In this document: one piece after another, positions 1 to 8,960 of the stretch
Layout: the number at the start of each line of letters is the position of its first letter
Numbering within the stretch: the stretch's first letter is position 1
Source of the DNA: Bacteroidota bacterium
GTDB taxonomy: Bacteria > Bacteroidota > Bacteroidia > 2-12-FULL-35-15
Length of the DNA stretch: 64,000 nucleotides
Direction: 5' to 3'
Assembly (NCBI GenBank): GCA_029237775.1
Contig: JAQZBR010000009.1
Coordinates: 129,902 to 193,901 of the forward strand
Program-made: the position numbers and the translations under genes
Notes under the pieces: generated by a model
Databases searched by the model: none
What the model was told of the DNA's origin: nothing
The model's input: only the letters and a program-made list of their open reading frames with translations

Positions 1-607
1 CGCTTGCAATGGCGAAAACATTCTTCAACACCGCTGAGTACTCGGTTCCGAAAATATCATCAGAAACTGTAGTTTTGATATAACGGCAATTCAAAGCTGA
101 AGCAACAACGGATGCATTTTGAGTATCCTGCGAAGCAATGGTCAGATAAGATAATTTTTCCATTGCTACTTCCTCTGCATGACAAGGGCCTGTGATCACA
201 CCGATATTGTCCATTGGAATATTATACTCGTTATTAAAAAACTCTCCTACTATAAGATTATGTTCGGGCACAATACCTTTGATCGCAGAAAAAACCTTTT
301 TATTTTTAAAATCATCCGCGGTAAGTCCTGTAAGAGCTTCCTTTAAAAATGCAGATGGTACTGCCATTATGAGGATATCCGCTTTCGTTATGACCTTCTT
401 GAGATCCGTATCAATTGAAAGTTTATTGGTGTCAAATTCTACAGAAGTGAGGTAGTTGGGATTATGTTTATACTTCTTAATATGCTCTACAACAGCTGAA
501 CTGCGAAGCCACCAATGAATATTGTCAGAATTATTACAAAGCATTTTAACAATGGCTGTTGCCCAGCTCCCTCCTCCTATTACAGCTATTTGTTGTCCTG
601 ATTTCAT
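1..607 (-). CDS. gpsA: NAD(P)-dependent glycerol-3-phosphate dehydrogenase, N-terminal part
   Basis: Reading from an ATG at 607 gives about 202 residues before the window edge cuts the gene; the family is usually about 330 residues. It reduces dihydroxyacetone phosphate to sn-glycerol 3-phosphate for phospholipid synthesis in the cytoplasm. The nucleotide-binding glycine motif GGGSWATA lies at residues 10-17. The family signature ITGPCHAEEVAMEK is in the middle and the conserved VLKNVFAIA closes the visible part. The gene is last in a minus-strand series that begins with lysS. There are 43 bp between it and the glycosyltransferase upstream. Identity is clear; only the C-terminal catalytic domain is unseen. 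Confidence 0.95.
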   Translation of the reverse strand, partial: MKSGQQIAVIGGGSWATAIVKMLCNNSDNIHWWLRSSAVVEHIKKYKHNPNYLTSVEFDTNKLSIDTDLKKVITKADILIMAVPSAFLKEALTGLTADDFKNKKVFSAIKGIVPEHNLIVGEFFNNEYNIPMDNIGVITGPCHAEEVAMEKLSYLTIASQDTQNASVVASALNCRYIKTTVSDDIFGTEYSAVLKNVFAIAS

Positions 608-650
608 TCTTAAATTATTTACAAAATTGAAATTACACAATATTTTTGTC

Positions 651-1892
651 TTAACGTAAAACCAGTCCCAGCGGCACATTCCCTATGCTAAGATAGTCGG
701 GTTCCGTGAATCCGGTTTTTTCAAATTCGTTCCGCAAAGCTTTCGATACAGCTTCTGATACTTCCAGCACATTGATCTTTTTCATGCACTGATTATTTCC
801 ATTACAAGGCGGAATTAAAAATTCATGCACGCATGGACTGCAGTACACATTCTTATAAATTGAAATGGTATTTTTTGTCCCTCCGTATTGCTGTGGCGAG
901 CAAGGCCCAAAAAGCGATACCGTTTTAGTGTTCAGAGCAAACGCAAGATGCATTGGACCCGTGTCGTTTGTGATCAGAAGCTCCGCATTTTTAATGAGTG
1001 CAATTAACTCATGTAAGCTTAATTTCCCTGATGAATCGATCAGATTAACACCGCTTGCAACCTGCGAAGCTATGAAACCAACATGCTTGCTTTCGTTCTT
1101 GTCTCCAATTAATACAATTTGTTTTTGCGGATACTCTGCAGCAAGAATAGAGATGAGTTGGACCACGTTTTCTGAAGGCCATCTTCTTTCCAGCCTGAGA
1201 TCAGAAGCGTTCGGGTTGATGACAATATAATCCCGCGCAAGCTCACAATCAATTTTCTCTTTCACAGAAGTCATTAAAGCCGGTTCTATTTTACCTGCAT
1301 TTAAAGTCACTTCTGTAAAGGGATCGGATGCACCCATGATCCTTGCAAACTGCAAATAAGTTTGAGATACCGGAGATTTAATATTAAAAAAGAGCATGTG
1401 GGTATACATTCCCTTCCTGTACATTTTATCATCCTTGAAAAACCCCATTCTGTTTCTTGCAAGACTCATGGTAGTGATCACACTGCTGTAATTAGAGTAA
1501 ATCTCCATGTCGATATATGTATCAGGCCTGTTTCCCCAGAGCTTGAACAATAATTTAAGGCTCGAGGAGATAAGCGCAAATATCCCTTTATCAGAAACAG
1601 TGAATACCTCATCAACACCATCAATGTATTTAAACAAAGTAGCATTTGACTGATTCGTGACAAAAATAATTTTAGCAGAAGGGTATTTTATTCTAAGTGT
1701 TTTTATCAGGGGTGTGCATTGAACAATACTTCCCATACCTACAAATTTACAGATCGCTATCGTTTTAACCGGACGGTCGAGTGAATGATCTATACGAAGT
1801 ATGAAACCCAGAATGCGCGCAAGGATATTAAGCAGATAGACTATTGGCAGTCCTGCAACACGGTCAACAACTATTTTGGTCTTTAGCTTCAA
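651..1892 (-). CDS. Glycosyltransferase family 9 (heptosyltransferase-like)
   Basis: A 413-residue protein of the ADP-heptose:LPS heptosyltransferase (GT9) class. The N-terminal Rossmann-like half begins near residue 44 with the IxxxKFxGMGSIVQxTPLI pattern of the family. The donor-binding half carries TNDTGPMHLA (309-318) and LFGPCSPQQYG (328-337). A four-cysteine cluster (residues 351-369) follows, as in many GT9 proteins. It probably adds a sugar to lipopolysaccharide or another surface glycan at the inner face of the membrane; the sugar cannot be told. Its start overlaps the end of the methyltransferase by 4 bp, so the two are translationally coupled. Confidence 0.85.
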   Translation of the reverse strand: MKLKTKIVVDRVAGLPIVYLLNILARILGFILRIDHSLDRPVKTIAICKFVGMGSIVQCTPLIKTLRIKYPSAKIIFVTNQSNATLFKYIDGVDEVFTVSDKGIFALISSSLKLLFKLWGNRPDTYIDMEIYSNYSSVITTMSLARNRMGFFKDDKMYRKGMYTHMLFFNIKSPVSQTYLQFARIMGASDPFTEVTLNAGKIEPALMTSVKEKIDCELARDYIVINPNASDLRLERRWPSENVVQLISILAAEYPQKQIVLIGDKNESKHVGFIASQVASGVNLIDSSGKLSLHELIALIKNAELLITNDTGPMHLAFALNTKTVSLFGPCSPQQYGGTKNTISIYKNVYCSPCVHEFLIPPCNGNNQCMKKINVLEVSEAVSKALRNEFEKTGFTEPDYLSIGNVPLGLVLR

Positions 1893-2758
1893 CTCTTCTT
1901 TTTCTTTAAGATCACAACCATCTCTCCGATCGAAAAATAAAAATTTTTCTTTCTTAATTTAGATGGCAATAAAGCATTCATTGTCTTTACTGCAGGTGTT
2001 AAAAGCCAGTGCTTGTAAACATTGTATTGTGTATGCAAATACTCAAAATTCAAAGCCTTCTTTGATTTTTCATAATGCACAACCTCTAAACCACAAAGGC
2101 TTGCGAGAAAGCACATGGAACCATGACTGAAATAAAAAAAGTGTTCGAGTTTATAGTGTGTCCATTTTGTGCCCATTAGATTATTGGAGACAGTTTTAGT
2201 GTCAGGGGTCATGATCATAATTACCCCATCATCCTTTAACAGCGCGGCCGCCTTTTTTAAAGTCTGCTCAGGAATCCTAACATGCTCGATCAGGTCTGAC
2301 ATCGCAATAACATCAAACATTCCATCAGCGAATTTACACGTCTCAATTGTTCCATTATAAATCTTTTCCTCACCAAACTTCTGTTTAGCGATCGTTGCTG
2401 AGTATTCAGATAATTCCACCCCGTAAGGCCCATAGCCTCCCTCCCGGGCAGCCTCCAGAAAGTAACCTGTGGCACAACCAACATCAAGTATCTTACCCGT
2501 AGAAACATACTTTTTTATAAGATCAAGACGAAGCTGAAATGTAGCGATCTTCATCTGCTTTGTGCTCTCATTCTCGCTGTTTCCGGAAATCCCCCATGCC
2601 TTGTAATAATTTTCGGAATACAGCTGATGCAATTCAGTATCGTTGAGTTGAGGAAACAAAAACTCCACACCGCATTTCAGACAACAAAGAATCTGACGTT
2701 CCGGTGTAAGATTAAATTTTATTTCAACCTGTGATGATCCACAGACAGTGCAATTCAT
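1889..2758 (-). CDS. Class I SAM-dependent methyltransferase with N-terminal zinc-ribbon-like cysteines
   Basis: A 289-residue protein. Cysteine pairs CTVC (3-6) and CLKC (26-29) suggest a small metal-binding ribbon at the N-terminus. The SAM-binding motif I, ILDVGCATGYF, is at 90-100 and an acidic FDVIAMSDLIEHV segment follows near 150, as in Methyltransf_23-type enzymes. Proteins of this layout often sit in polysaccharide or O-antigen loci and methylate sugars or lipid-linked intermediates. The neighbouring GT9 enzyme and large membrane protein support a surface-glycan role, but the substrate is unknown. It ends inside the start of the glycosyltransferase and starts 1 bp after the end of the membrane protein, so all three are probably one transcript. 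Confidence 0.8.
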   Translation of the reverse strand: MNCTVCGSSQVEIKFNLTPERQILCCLKCGVEFLFPQLNDTELHQLYSENYYKAWGISGNSENESTKQMKIATFQLRLDLIKKYVSTGKILDVGCATGYFLEAAREGGYGPYGVELSEYSATIAKQKFGEEKIYNGTIETCKFADGMFDVIAMSDLIEHVRIPEQTLKKAAALLKDDGVIMIMTPDTKTVSNNLMGTKWTHYKLEHFFYFSHGSMCFLASLCGLEVVHYEKSKKALNFEYLHTQYNVYKHWLLTPAVKTMNALLPSKLRKKNFYFSIGEMVVILKKKKS

Positions 2759-2759
2759 A

Positions 2760-5700
2760 TTATTCTCCTTTTAACAACTCAACTTTTTTAACTGTGACCT
2801 TAACGCTCGTTTTAGCAACAAGTCCGATATAGTCTACTAATGGATCGTACCAATTGTATTGCGAACTGATCCGGACATAAAAGCTCCTTTCGCCTTTGCC
2901 CGGGGGAATTCTAAAAGCGAAAGCACCTTTATAACCACTTTTACTTCCGCCATATAATAAGTCGAGCGTTTCCTCTTTCATATTCTCAGCCTCAAGCGTT
3001 ATTAAAACTCCATTGCCGGATGTTTTATCAAAGTTGTTGTTAAAATTAAAATAAGCAATGTTGTTTTCAAGAAGCTTCATCGGGTTATGTGAAAGATCAA
3101 CAAGAACCTTTTTATCTTCTACAGAATCATCATAAGATGCCCAGATGAATGGCAGTTGCTTCAAGTCGTCCTTTTGCGGGAAGTCAGAATACATATCCGG
3201 CATGAACTCATATTTTGTAATAACAACAGAATTTAGTTCGTGATCCTTCTGAATGGAGAGAGTTCGTCTGCTCACCGAATCCTTACAAACATAATAAGCA
3301 AGATGCTCGATATCATTATTGAGGGTTGGCTTCTCGCTCTTTACTCCATCGAGTCTCACATCAGGTAAATGGCTTCCATAATTAATTTTAATAAGATAAA
3401 CCCCTTCTGCTTTTGTTTTAAAATTAATTGAAGCATTCTTCTCTAACGAGTCCTTCCGCTGATAATATGAATACATCACTTCCGAATGATTATCCGCTTT
3501 AAACTCAGCTCGTTTCCAGATACACAAATTGTTAGCTATAATAAAGGGCTTGTAGTTCTGATAGAAATATTCTGCAAGCCTGTAATGCCTCATGGTGTTT
3601 GGAACGCCATCCACATTGTCCCACCAGTTTTCCGGGAAATTGGAAAACACGATCAAGGGGGCATCGTAATTACTCAGCTCCTCAATAAATTTCTTTTGAA
3701 GATATTCATTGTGAATAGTAAGCGGATTTTGATAAAAGTAAGATGGTGAAATTTTTCCTGTGAAATAATATAACATAGGAAGGTTAGAAAAGTCAATGAA
3801 GGTTTGTTCTTTGTTCAGGTAACGGGACACTACATTTTTAAATTCTCCAAAATGTTTTTCTTCAAAATTGCTGGTGTCGATACAGCGGACAATTTTCTCT
3901 TTCGGCTCAATGGCGCTAAAACTTTCAATCTTTGAAGCAGTCTTTGAATAGAGATTTTTATATTCTGTCAGAACAGGATATTTATAGTTCATCATCAAGA
4001 TTGTGGATATAATTACGAATAATAATAACCTCGTTACTACAGGCTTCTTCCGACAGAAAAGGAATGCGCTTGCACTCAGAATAAAAAACAAAAAGGAGGA
4101 CACTGCAAAATCGTGACCCTCAACAAAGCTGTGTCGCACAAGTCCGCGTTGAAAATTTACGATGTAATAAACAGCAAGAAAAACGAACGCAGCAAAAATA
4201 AACCGCTGTTGCTTGGAGATATTAAACCGTTTAAAAAATAACAGGATGCTGAGAAGACCGAAAATAACAATAACCGGAAAAACAAAATACTGCATTTTAT
4301 AAAGGGAGCTGCCCGTGTCGCCAAAGCTCACCAAGCCATACGTTTGCGCTGAAGCAAGATAATTGAGCCCACTCCATAACTTCTCAAAAACATTTATTCC
4401 TCTGATCAAACCTATTCCAGTAATAACCAGTAACACTAACGCTAAAAGAAAGAAAGCGGCCCGGAAAAGTAAAGCCCAGTTAATCTTAAATTGCTCGCGA
4501 GCAAAGGCATACATGACAATTACTGCAATAGAAGAAAGAATTGCAGGATAACCGATATCTATTCGCCACAGCAATAAGAAAGAAAGGCAGGAAAAAAGGA
4601 GCAAATAATTTTTAAAGGAGGGAACCTCCCGAATAACCTTATCAGTAACAAATAATGCAAGTACCGCGATTATAATATAATCTGTTAACAGAATATCCGT
4701 AAATGGAAAAAGGAAAACAATGAAAAGAGCTACGTATGCGCTTCCAGAAAGCCGCAACATAAACGCATAAACCATCATGGCCCAGAACACCTGGTACATG
4801 AATTCGTAGATATACATTTCCCTGCTATGAAGTCCGTTGAAAAAAGCATAGATACTTCCAAAAAACAATTCAGATAATACATGTGAATTGAACTTCTCAA
4901 AGATTGGGACAACACCGAAATCCCGAAACTCCATCAACGGAAGAAACCGGTTACCCGCTTCAAACATTTCATTGGAAGAATCAATGAAAGGACTGTAAAA
5001 CGTATAGGTTACGAGTCCTGCGACTAACATTGGCAAATAATTATAAGCGACCAACTGATGATTCGATCTTTTTATCGAAACAACACGTTTCACAATTCTC
5101 CTGTATCTGAAAAAAGTAAAAAGGATAAGAAACAATAAGAATATCAGATACAGTTTGCGCGGACTTAAATAATAGTATTCGTGCCTGTTAAGTATAAGAT
5201 AGACCTCGTCTTTAAAAAAAGACAGCAGCGGAATAAACGTCAGAGGTAAAATAAGAAATGTTAACTGATTGATCTTCCTTTGTGAGTCGGGAACGGAACT
5301 GTTCTTAATAAATAGAATTGTAAGTGTTAACAGCACAACCACCGTTATAAAAACCACTATGAGCAGATCTGTCTTCGGATAAAACCCGAAGAGAACTGAA
5401 AATTCATTCAATAGAAAAAAACACGAGATCGAAAGAACAAACGAAATCGTGTAAAACGACACGTCAATTAGTTCTTGTATTGGATCACGCATTAATAACA
5501 TCTTCAGAAAAAATCCCGCGATCACTATTTTATGAATGCAATAGATCAGCTCATAGGACGGGCCGAAGGAAGGTGTCCATAAACTGTAAAAGTAAAAGGT
5601 GATTCCTGCTACTGATGAGTAGTTCAGAATTTTGAATTCAGCGGACCTGAAAATCCGCTCCGAATACATAAAAATACGCCAGACGATAAAGGAAAGAAAT

Positions 5701-5933
5701 GTAATGCTGAAAGCGAAGAGTAATCCTGATCGATAAAAAATACTGATTCGCTTATTTATATCATAGGCGTTAAGTGTGGCTTCCCCGATCATCCTGCCGG
5801 GAAAAGAATTCAGTTCAGGATTAAAGGCCACAGCCAATTTATAAACCAGCCAGAGCGAGTAAAAAATAACGGCAAATATAAAGCCTCCGTAATTTTTAAT
5901 AACGAATTCTAAAAACTGTCTGTAGGTTTTCAA
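2760..5933 (-). CDS. Large polytopic membrane protein, function unknown
   Basis: A 1057-residue protein. About the first 650 residues are a long series of hydrophobic segments (roughly 15 or more predicted helices). The last 400 residues are polar and probably extracytoplasmic, with beta-rich stretches near the end. The topology recalls glycan-assembly membrane proteins such as lipid-linked sugar transferases: acidic residues (SNEMFEAGNR, FRDFGVVPIFEKF) lie in the loop after an early helix cluster near residue 320, where GT-C enzymes place catalytic acids. I do not recognise a named family. Downstream partners are a methyltransferase and a GT9 enzyme 1 bp and 870 bp on, which fits a surface-polysaccharide operon. 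The lysS gene lies 40 bp upstream on the same strand. Confidence 0.7.
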   Translation of the reverse strand: MKTYRQFLEFVIKNYGGFIFAVIFYSLWLVYKLAVAFNPELNSFPGRMIGEATLNAYDINKRISIFYRSGLLFAFSITFLSFIVWRIFMYSERIFRSAEFKILNYSSVAGITFYFYSLWTPSFGPSYELIYCIHKIVIAGFFLKMLLMRDPIQELIDVSFYTISFVLSISCFFLLNEFSVLFGFYPKTDLLIVVFITVVVLLTLTILFIKNSSVPDSQRKINQLTFLILPLTFIPLLSFFKDEVYLILNRHEYYYLSPRKLYLIFLLFLILFTFFRYRRIVKRVVSIKRSNHQLVAYNYLPMLVAGLVTYTFYSPFIDSSNEMFEAGNRFLPLMEFRDFGVVPIFEKFNSHVLSELFFGSIYAFFNGLHSREMYIYEFMYQVFWAMMVYAFMLRLSGSAYVALFIVFLFPFTDILLTDYIIIAVLALFVTDKVIREVPSFKNYLLLFSCLSFLLLWRIDIGYPAILSSIAVIVMYAFAREQFKINWALLFRAAFFLLALVLLVITGIGLIRGINVFEKLWSGLNYLASAQTYGLVSFGDTGSSLYKMQYFVFPVIVIFGLLSILLFFKRFNISKQQRFIFAAFVFLAVYYIVNFQRGLVRHSFVEGHDFAVSSFLFFILSASAFLFCRKKPVVTRLLLFVIISTILMMNYKYPVLTEYKNLYSKTASKIESFSAIEPKEKIVRCIDTSNFEEKHFGEFKNVVSRYLNKEQTFIDFSNLPMLYYFTGKISPSYFYQNPLTIHNEYLQKKFIEELSNYDAPLIVFSNFPENWWDNVDGVPNTMRHYRLAEYFYQNYKPFIIANNLCIWKRAEFKADNHSEVMYSYYQRKDSLEKNASINFKTKAEGVYLIKINYGSHLPDVRLDGVKSEKPTLNNDIEHLAYYVCKDSVSRRTLSIQKDHELNSVVITKYEFMPDMYSDFPQKDDLKQLPFIWASYDDSVEDKKVLVDLSHNPMKLLENNIAYFNFNNNFDKTSGNGVLITLEAENMKEETLDLLYGGSKSGYKGAFAFRIPPGKGERSFYVRISSQYNWYDPLVDYIGLVAKTSVKVTVKKVELLKGE

Positions 5934-5973
5934 ATATGTTTGCGTTAAATCAGGATGTGTGCCTGATCTAGAT

Positions 5974-7731
5974 TTATGCGTTCACCTGGAAAACAGGACC
6001 TTCTCTCTTAACCATGTTTTTTTCTGTGAGAGACGAAAAGATCTTATTCAATTGATTTTTAGAAATTCCTGTTGCTTCACTCACGCTTGCAACTGTTGCC
6101 TGCGATTGCTTTTTCACTTCAGCAAGAACCTTCTGCTCATCACCATTTAAAGGATTTGCCGCTTCTTCTTTCACAGAATCCTTATTCTCATGCGCTTGCT
6201 TTTCAGTTAGCTGAACAGTTACTTCAGGCCTCATCTGAGGGAAGAACAATACATCCTGAATAGAATGTGAATTCGTCATGATCATTGCAAGACGATCGAT
6301 ACCGATACCGATTCCGGATGTTGGAGGCATACCGTATTCAAGTGCACGTAAAAAATCCTGATCGATGAACATCGCTTCATCATCTCCACGCTCCATTAAT
6401 TTTATCTGCTCTTCAAATCGTTCGCGTTGGTCGATCGGATCATTCAACTCAGAATAAGCATTTGCTAATTCTTTTCCGTTTACCATTAACTCGAAACGCT
6501 CAACCAACCCAGGCTTGCTGCGGTGCTTTTTCGTAAGCGGACTCATCTCAACAGGGTAATCTGTGATGAATGTCGGTTGAATATAATTGCCTTCACACTT
6601 CGCACCAAAGATCTCGTCAATAAGCTTTCCTTTACCCATGCTCGGTGCAACGGGTATGTTCAGTTGTGCACAAGCTCCGCGTAACTGTTCTTCATCCATT
6701 TCGCTTATATCAATTCCTGTAAACTCTTTGATCGAATCAAACATAGTGATACGTTTGAAAGGGCGTTTGAAATCAATTGTCTTTTCACCCACCTGAACCT
6801 GAGTTTTTCCATGAAGATCCATCGCTATACGCTCGATCAATTCCTCAGTAACATCCATCATCCAGTTGTAATCTTTGTATGCGACATACAATTCCATCAC
6901 TGTGAATTCAGGATTGTGCGTGCGGTCCATACCTTCATTACGGAAGTTTCTCGAGAATTCATACACTCCGTCAAAGCCGCCAACGATCAATCTTTTCAGG
7001 TAAAGCTCATTTGCTATACGGAGGTACATCGGAATATCCAACGTATTGTGATGTGTAACAAAAGGACGTGCAGATGCACCACCAGGTATAGCCTGTAATA
7101 CCGGAGTATCAACTTCGAGATATCCTTTTGCATTATAAAAATCACGGATGGTATTCACCATTTTTGTTCGTTTGATGAATGTTTCCTTTACTCCAGGATT
7201 CACTATCAGATCCACATAGCGTTGACGATAACGGAACTCCGGATCGGTCACCTCATCAAATACATTTCCTTCATCATCACGTCTTACGATAGGGAGCGGA
7301 CGTAACGACTTGCTCAGCATTTTGAAAGTTTGCGCATGGATAGAGATCTCACCGACCTTTGTAACAAACACATAGCCTGTAATACCTATAATATCGCCAA
7401 GATCGGTTTGTTTTTTAAAAAGATTATCAAAAAGGGATTTGTCTTCGCCCGGGCAAATATCATCACGTTTGATATAAACCTGAATCCGCCCTGTTGCATC
7501 CTGAAGACTTACAAAACAAGCCTTCCCCATGTCACGAATGATCATGATACGCCCCGCTATGTTTATGTTTTTATATTGGTCGGCCTTTTCAGGAGTAAAA
7601 TTTTCTAATATATCCTTTGCAGTGGCATTGATCTCAACTAATTCAGCCGGATAGGCATCAATGCCCATTTTTGTGATCTCTTCTAATTTCGCGCGTCTTA
7701 ATAATTCCTGTTCGCTATGCTCGGTGCTCAT
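5974..7731 (-). CDS. lysS: Lysyl-tRNA synthetase, class II, with C-terminal extension
   Basis: A 585-residue enzyme that charges tRNA-Lys with lysine in the cytoplasm. The OB-fold anticodon-binding domain spans about 57-165. The class II core follows: motif 1 near TKMVNTIRDFYNAKGYLEVDTP, motif 2 with FRNEGMDRTHNPEFT, motif 3 with GIGIGIDRLAM. Typical bacterial enzymes end about 15-20 residues after motif 3. This one continues for about 80 residues (504-585), in a linker followed by a helix-turn-helix-like segment (VASVSEATGISKNQLNKIF). From memory, related extensions occur in other Bacteroidota. The promoter box TATATTTG lies 22 bp upstream of the ATG. Confidence 0.95.
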   Translation of the reverse strand: MSTEHSEQELLRRAKLEEITKMGIDAYPAELVEINATAKDILENFTPEKADQYKNINIAGRIMIIRDMGKACFVSLQDATGRIQVYIKRDDICPGEDKSLFDNLFKKQTDLGDIIGITGYVFVTKVGEISIHAQTFKMLSKSLRPLPIVRRDDEGNVFDEVTDPEFRYRQRYVDLIVNPGVKETFIKRTKMVNTIRDFYNAKGYLEVDTPVLQAIPGGASARPFVTHHNTLDIPMYLRIANELYLKRLIVGGFDGVYEFSRNFRNEGMDRTHNPEFTVMELYVAYKDYNWMMDVTEELIERIAMDLHGKTQVQVGEKTIDFKRPFKRITMFDSIKEFTGIDISEMDEEQLRGACAQLNIPVAPSMGKGKLIDEIFGAKCEGNYIQPTFITDYPVEMSPLTKKHRSKPGLVERFELMVNGKELANAYSELNDPIDQRERFEEQIKLMERGDDEAMFIDQDFLRALEYGMPPTSGIGIGIDRLAMIMTNSHSIQDVLFFPQMRPEVTVQLTEKQAHENKDSVKEEAANPLNGDEQKVLAEVKKQSQATVASVSEATGISKNQLNKIFSSLTEKNMVKREGPVFQVNA

Positions 7732-7753
7732 TTCTGTAAATTCTGATTTTGCG

Positions 7754-7761
7754 CAAATATA
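7754..7761 (-). promoter_or_regulatory. Bacteroidota -7 box for lysS
   Basis: Read on the minus strand this is TATATTTG, an exact match to the TAnnTTTG consensus of primary-sigma promoters in this phylum. It ends 22 bp before the lysS ATG. No clear TTG -33 element was found at the usual 19-21 bp spacing. Confidence 0.65.
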
Positions 7762-7862
7762 CGGGCTATAGCCTAATAATTAATGCCTTTATCCATCATT
7801 TTTTAGGGTATTATTACATCAAAATTTGTATTTTTACCTCCCTTGAAAATCAAGTAAAAAAC

Positions 7863-8846
7863 ATGAGAACACTCGTTGAAAATTTTTCCACTCAGATAAC
7901 TGAAGCAATCAAGATAGGAACTGCAGCAAAGCTCACACCTTCCAAGCATAAGATCACCAACGTTCTTATTTGCGGCTTGGGCGGTTCTGGTATTGGGGGA
8001 TCTATTGTATCGCAGCTTGTTTCCGGGCATGGTATTGTACCAATCGAAGTTGTAAAAGGATATTTTATACCTGCTTATGTAAATGAAACCACACTTGTCA
8101 TTATCTCATCATACTCCGGAAATACGGAAGAGACGGTAAACTGTATGAAGCTTGCCATCCATAAGAACGCTAAGGTTGTTGCAGTTACTTCCGGAGGAAA
8201 AGTTCAGGAAATCGCAAAAGAAAAAGCTTTGGATTGCATTGTTTTACCGGGTGGAATGCCTCCTCGTTCTTGTTTGGGTTACTCATTGACCCAACTCTTT
8301 TTCATCCTCGATTTTCATAAACTGATCTCTGTGAATTATAAGGCAGAGCTTGAAGCTGCCGCTAAATTAATTGATTCAGAAAAAGTAAATATTATTGCCG
8401 AAGCCACAATCATCGCGGAAAAGCTTAAAGGAAAAATTCCGGTAATTTACGCAACAACAAATAACGAAGGCGTAGCTGTTCGTTTTCGTCAACAGTTAAA
8501 TGAGAACGCAAAGATCCTTTGCTGGCATCACATCATTCCTGAAATGAATCACAATGAACTTGTGGGCTGGACTGAAAAGAACGATAATTTAAGTGTGTTG
8601 ATATTCCTTGACAGAGATGATTATTCAAGAAACCTTGCCCGTGTGAACATCAACAAGGATGTGATCATGAAGCATACCGACAGTGTACGTGAAGTTTGGT
8701 CGAAAGGAAATTCAGTAATTGAAAAAGCTATTTATTTTGTACACCTTGGCGACTGGATCTCTGTTATTTTAGGAGAAATGCGCGGAGTTGACCTGATGGA
8801 AGTGAATGTGATCAATGCATTGAAATCTAAACTCTCGGAAATTTAA
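7863..8846 (+). CDS. Bifunctional phosphoglucose/phosphomannose isomerase, SIS-domain type
   Basis: The start is set at the ATG at 7863 (MRTLVENFSTQ), giving 327 residues, the usual family length. The open frame extends upstream to 7749 but that part is intergenic and overlaps the lysS promoter. It interconverts glucose 6-phosphate or mannose 6-phosphate with fructose 6-phosphate. Two SIS domains are visible. The first has GLGGSGIGGSIV and the phosphosugar-binding SSYSGNTEETV. The second half carries GVAVRFRQQLNENAK and the conserved EMNHNELVGW. It stands alone between lysS (divergent) and lipB, and a GC-rich hairpin repeat follows the stop codon. Confidence 0.88.
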   Translation: MRTLVENFSTQITEAIKIGTAAKLTPSKHKITNVLICGLGGSGIGGSIVSQLVSGHGIVPIEVVKGYFIPAYVNETTLVIISSYSGNTEETVNCMKLAIHKNAKVVAVTSGGKVQEIAKEKALDCIVLPGGMPPRSCLGYSLTQLFFILDFHKLISVNYKAELEAAAKLIDSEKVNIIAEATIIAEKLKGKIPVIYATTNNEGVAVRFRQQLNENAKILCWHHIIPEMNHNELVGWTEKNDNLSVLIFLDRDDYSRNLARVNINKDVIMKHTDSVREVWSKGNSVIEKAIYFVHLGDWISVILGEMRGVDLMEVNVINALKSKLSEI

Positions 8847-8862
8847 GACCTCACCCCTTCAT

Positions 8863-8883
8863 CCCCTCTCCGCAAGAGAGGGG
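8863..8883 (+). repeat. GC-rich hairpin repeat after the isomerase gene
   Basis: An 8-bp perfect inverted repeat, CCCCTCTC then CGCAA then GAGAGGGG, lies 16 bp after the stop codon. Its upstream flank CCTCACCCC matches, in reverse, the flank of the hairpin at 15503-15520, so the two are copies of one dispersed element. It may also stop or protect the upstream mRNA. Confidence 0.7.
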
Positions 8884-8922
8884 GCAGCAGGTGAGAAACC
8901 CAAATTTATTTTACAAATCAGC

Positions 8923-8941
8923 CTCTCCCCTTTGGGGAGAG
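8923..8941 (+). repeat. Second hairpin of the CTCTCC/GGAGAG repeat, directly before lipB
   Basis: CTCTCCCC, TTT, GGGGAGAG forms a perfect 8-bp stem. It is followed by GATAAAGAGAGGGGCTCC, which runs straight into the lipB start codon. The purine-rich GAGAGGGG at 8947-8954 could base-pair with 16S rRNA and therefore double as a ribosome-binding site. Confidence 0.6.
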
Positions 8942-8960
8942 ATAAAGAGAGGGGCTCCTT

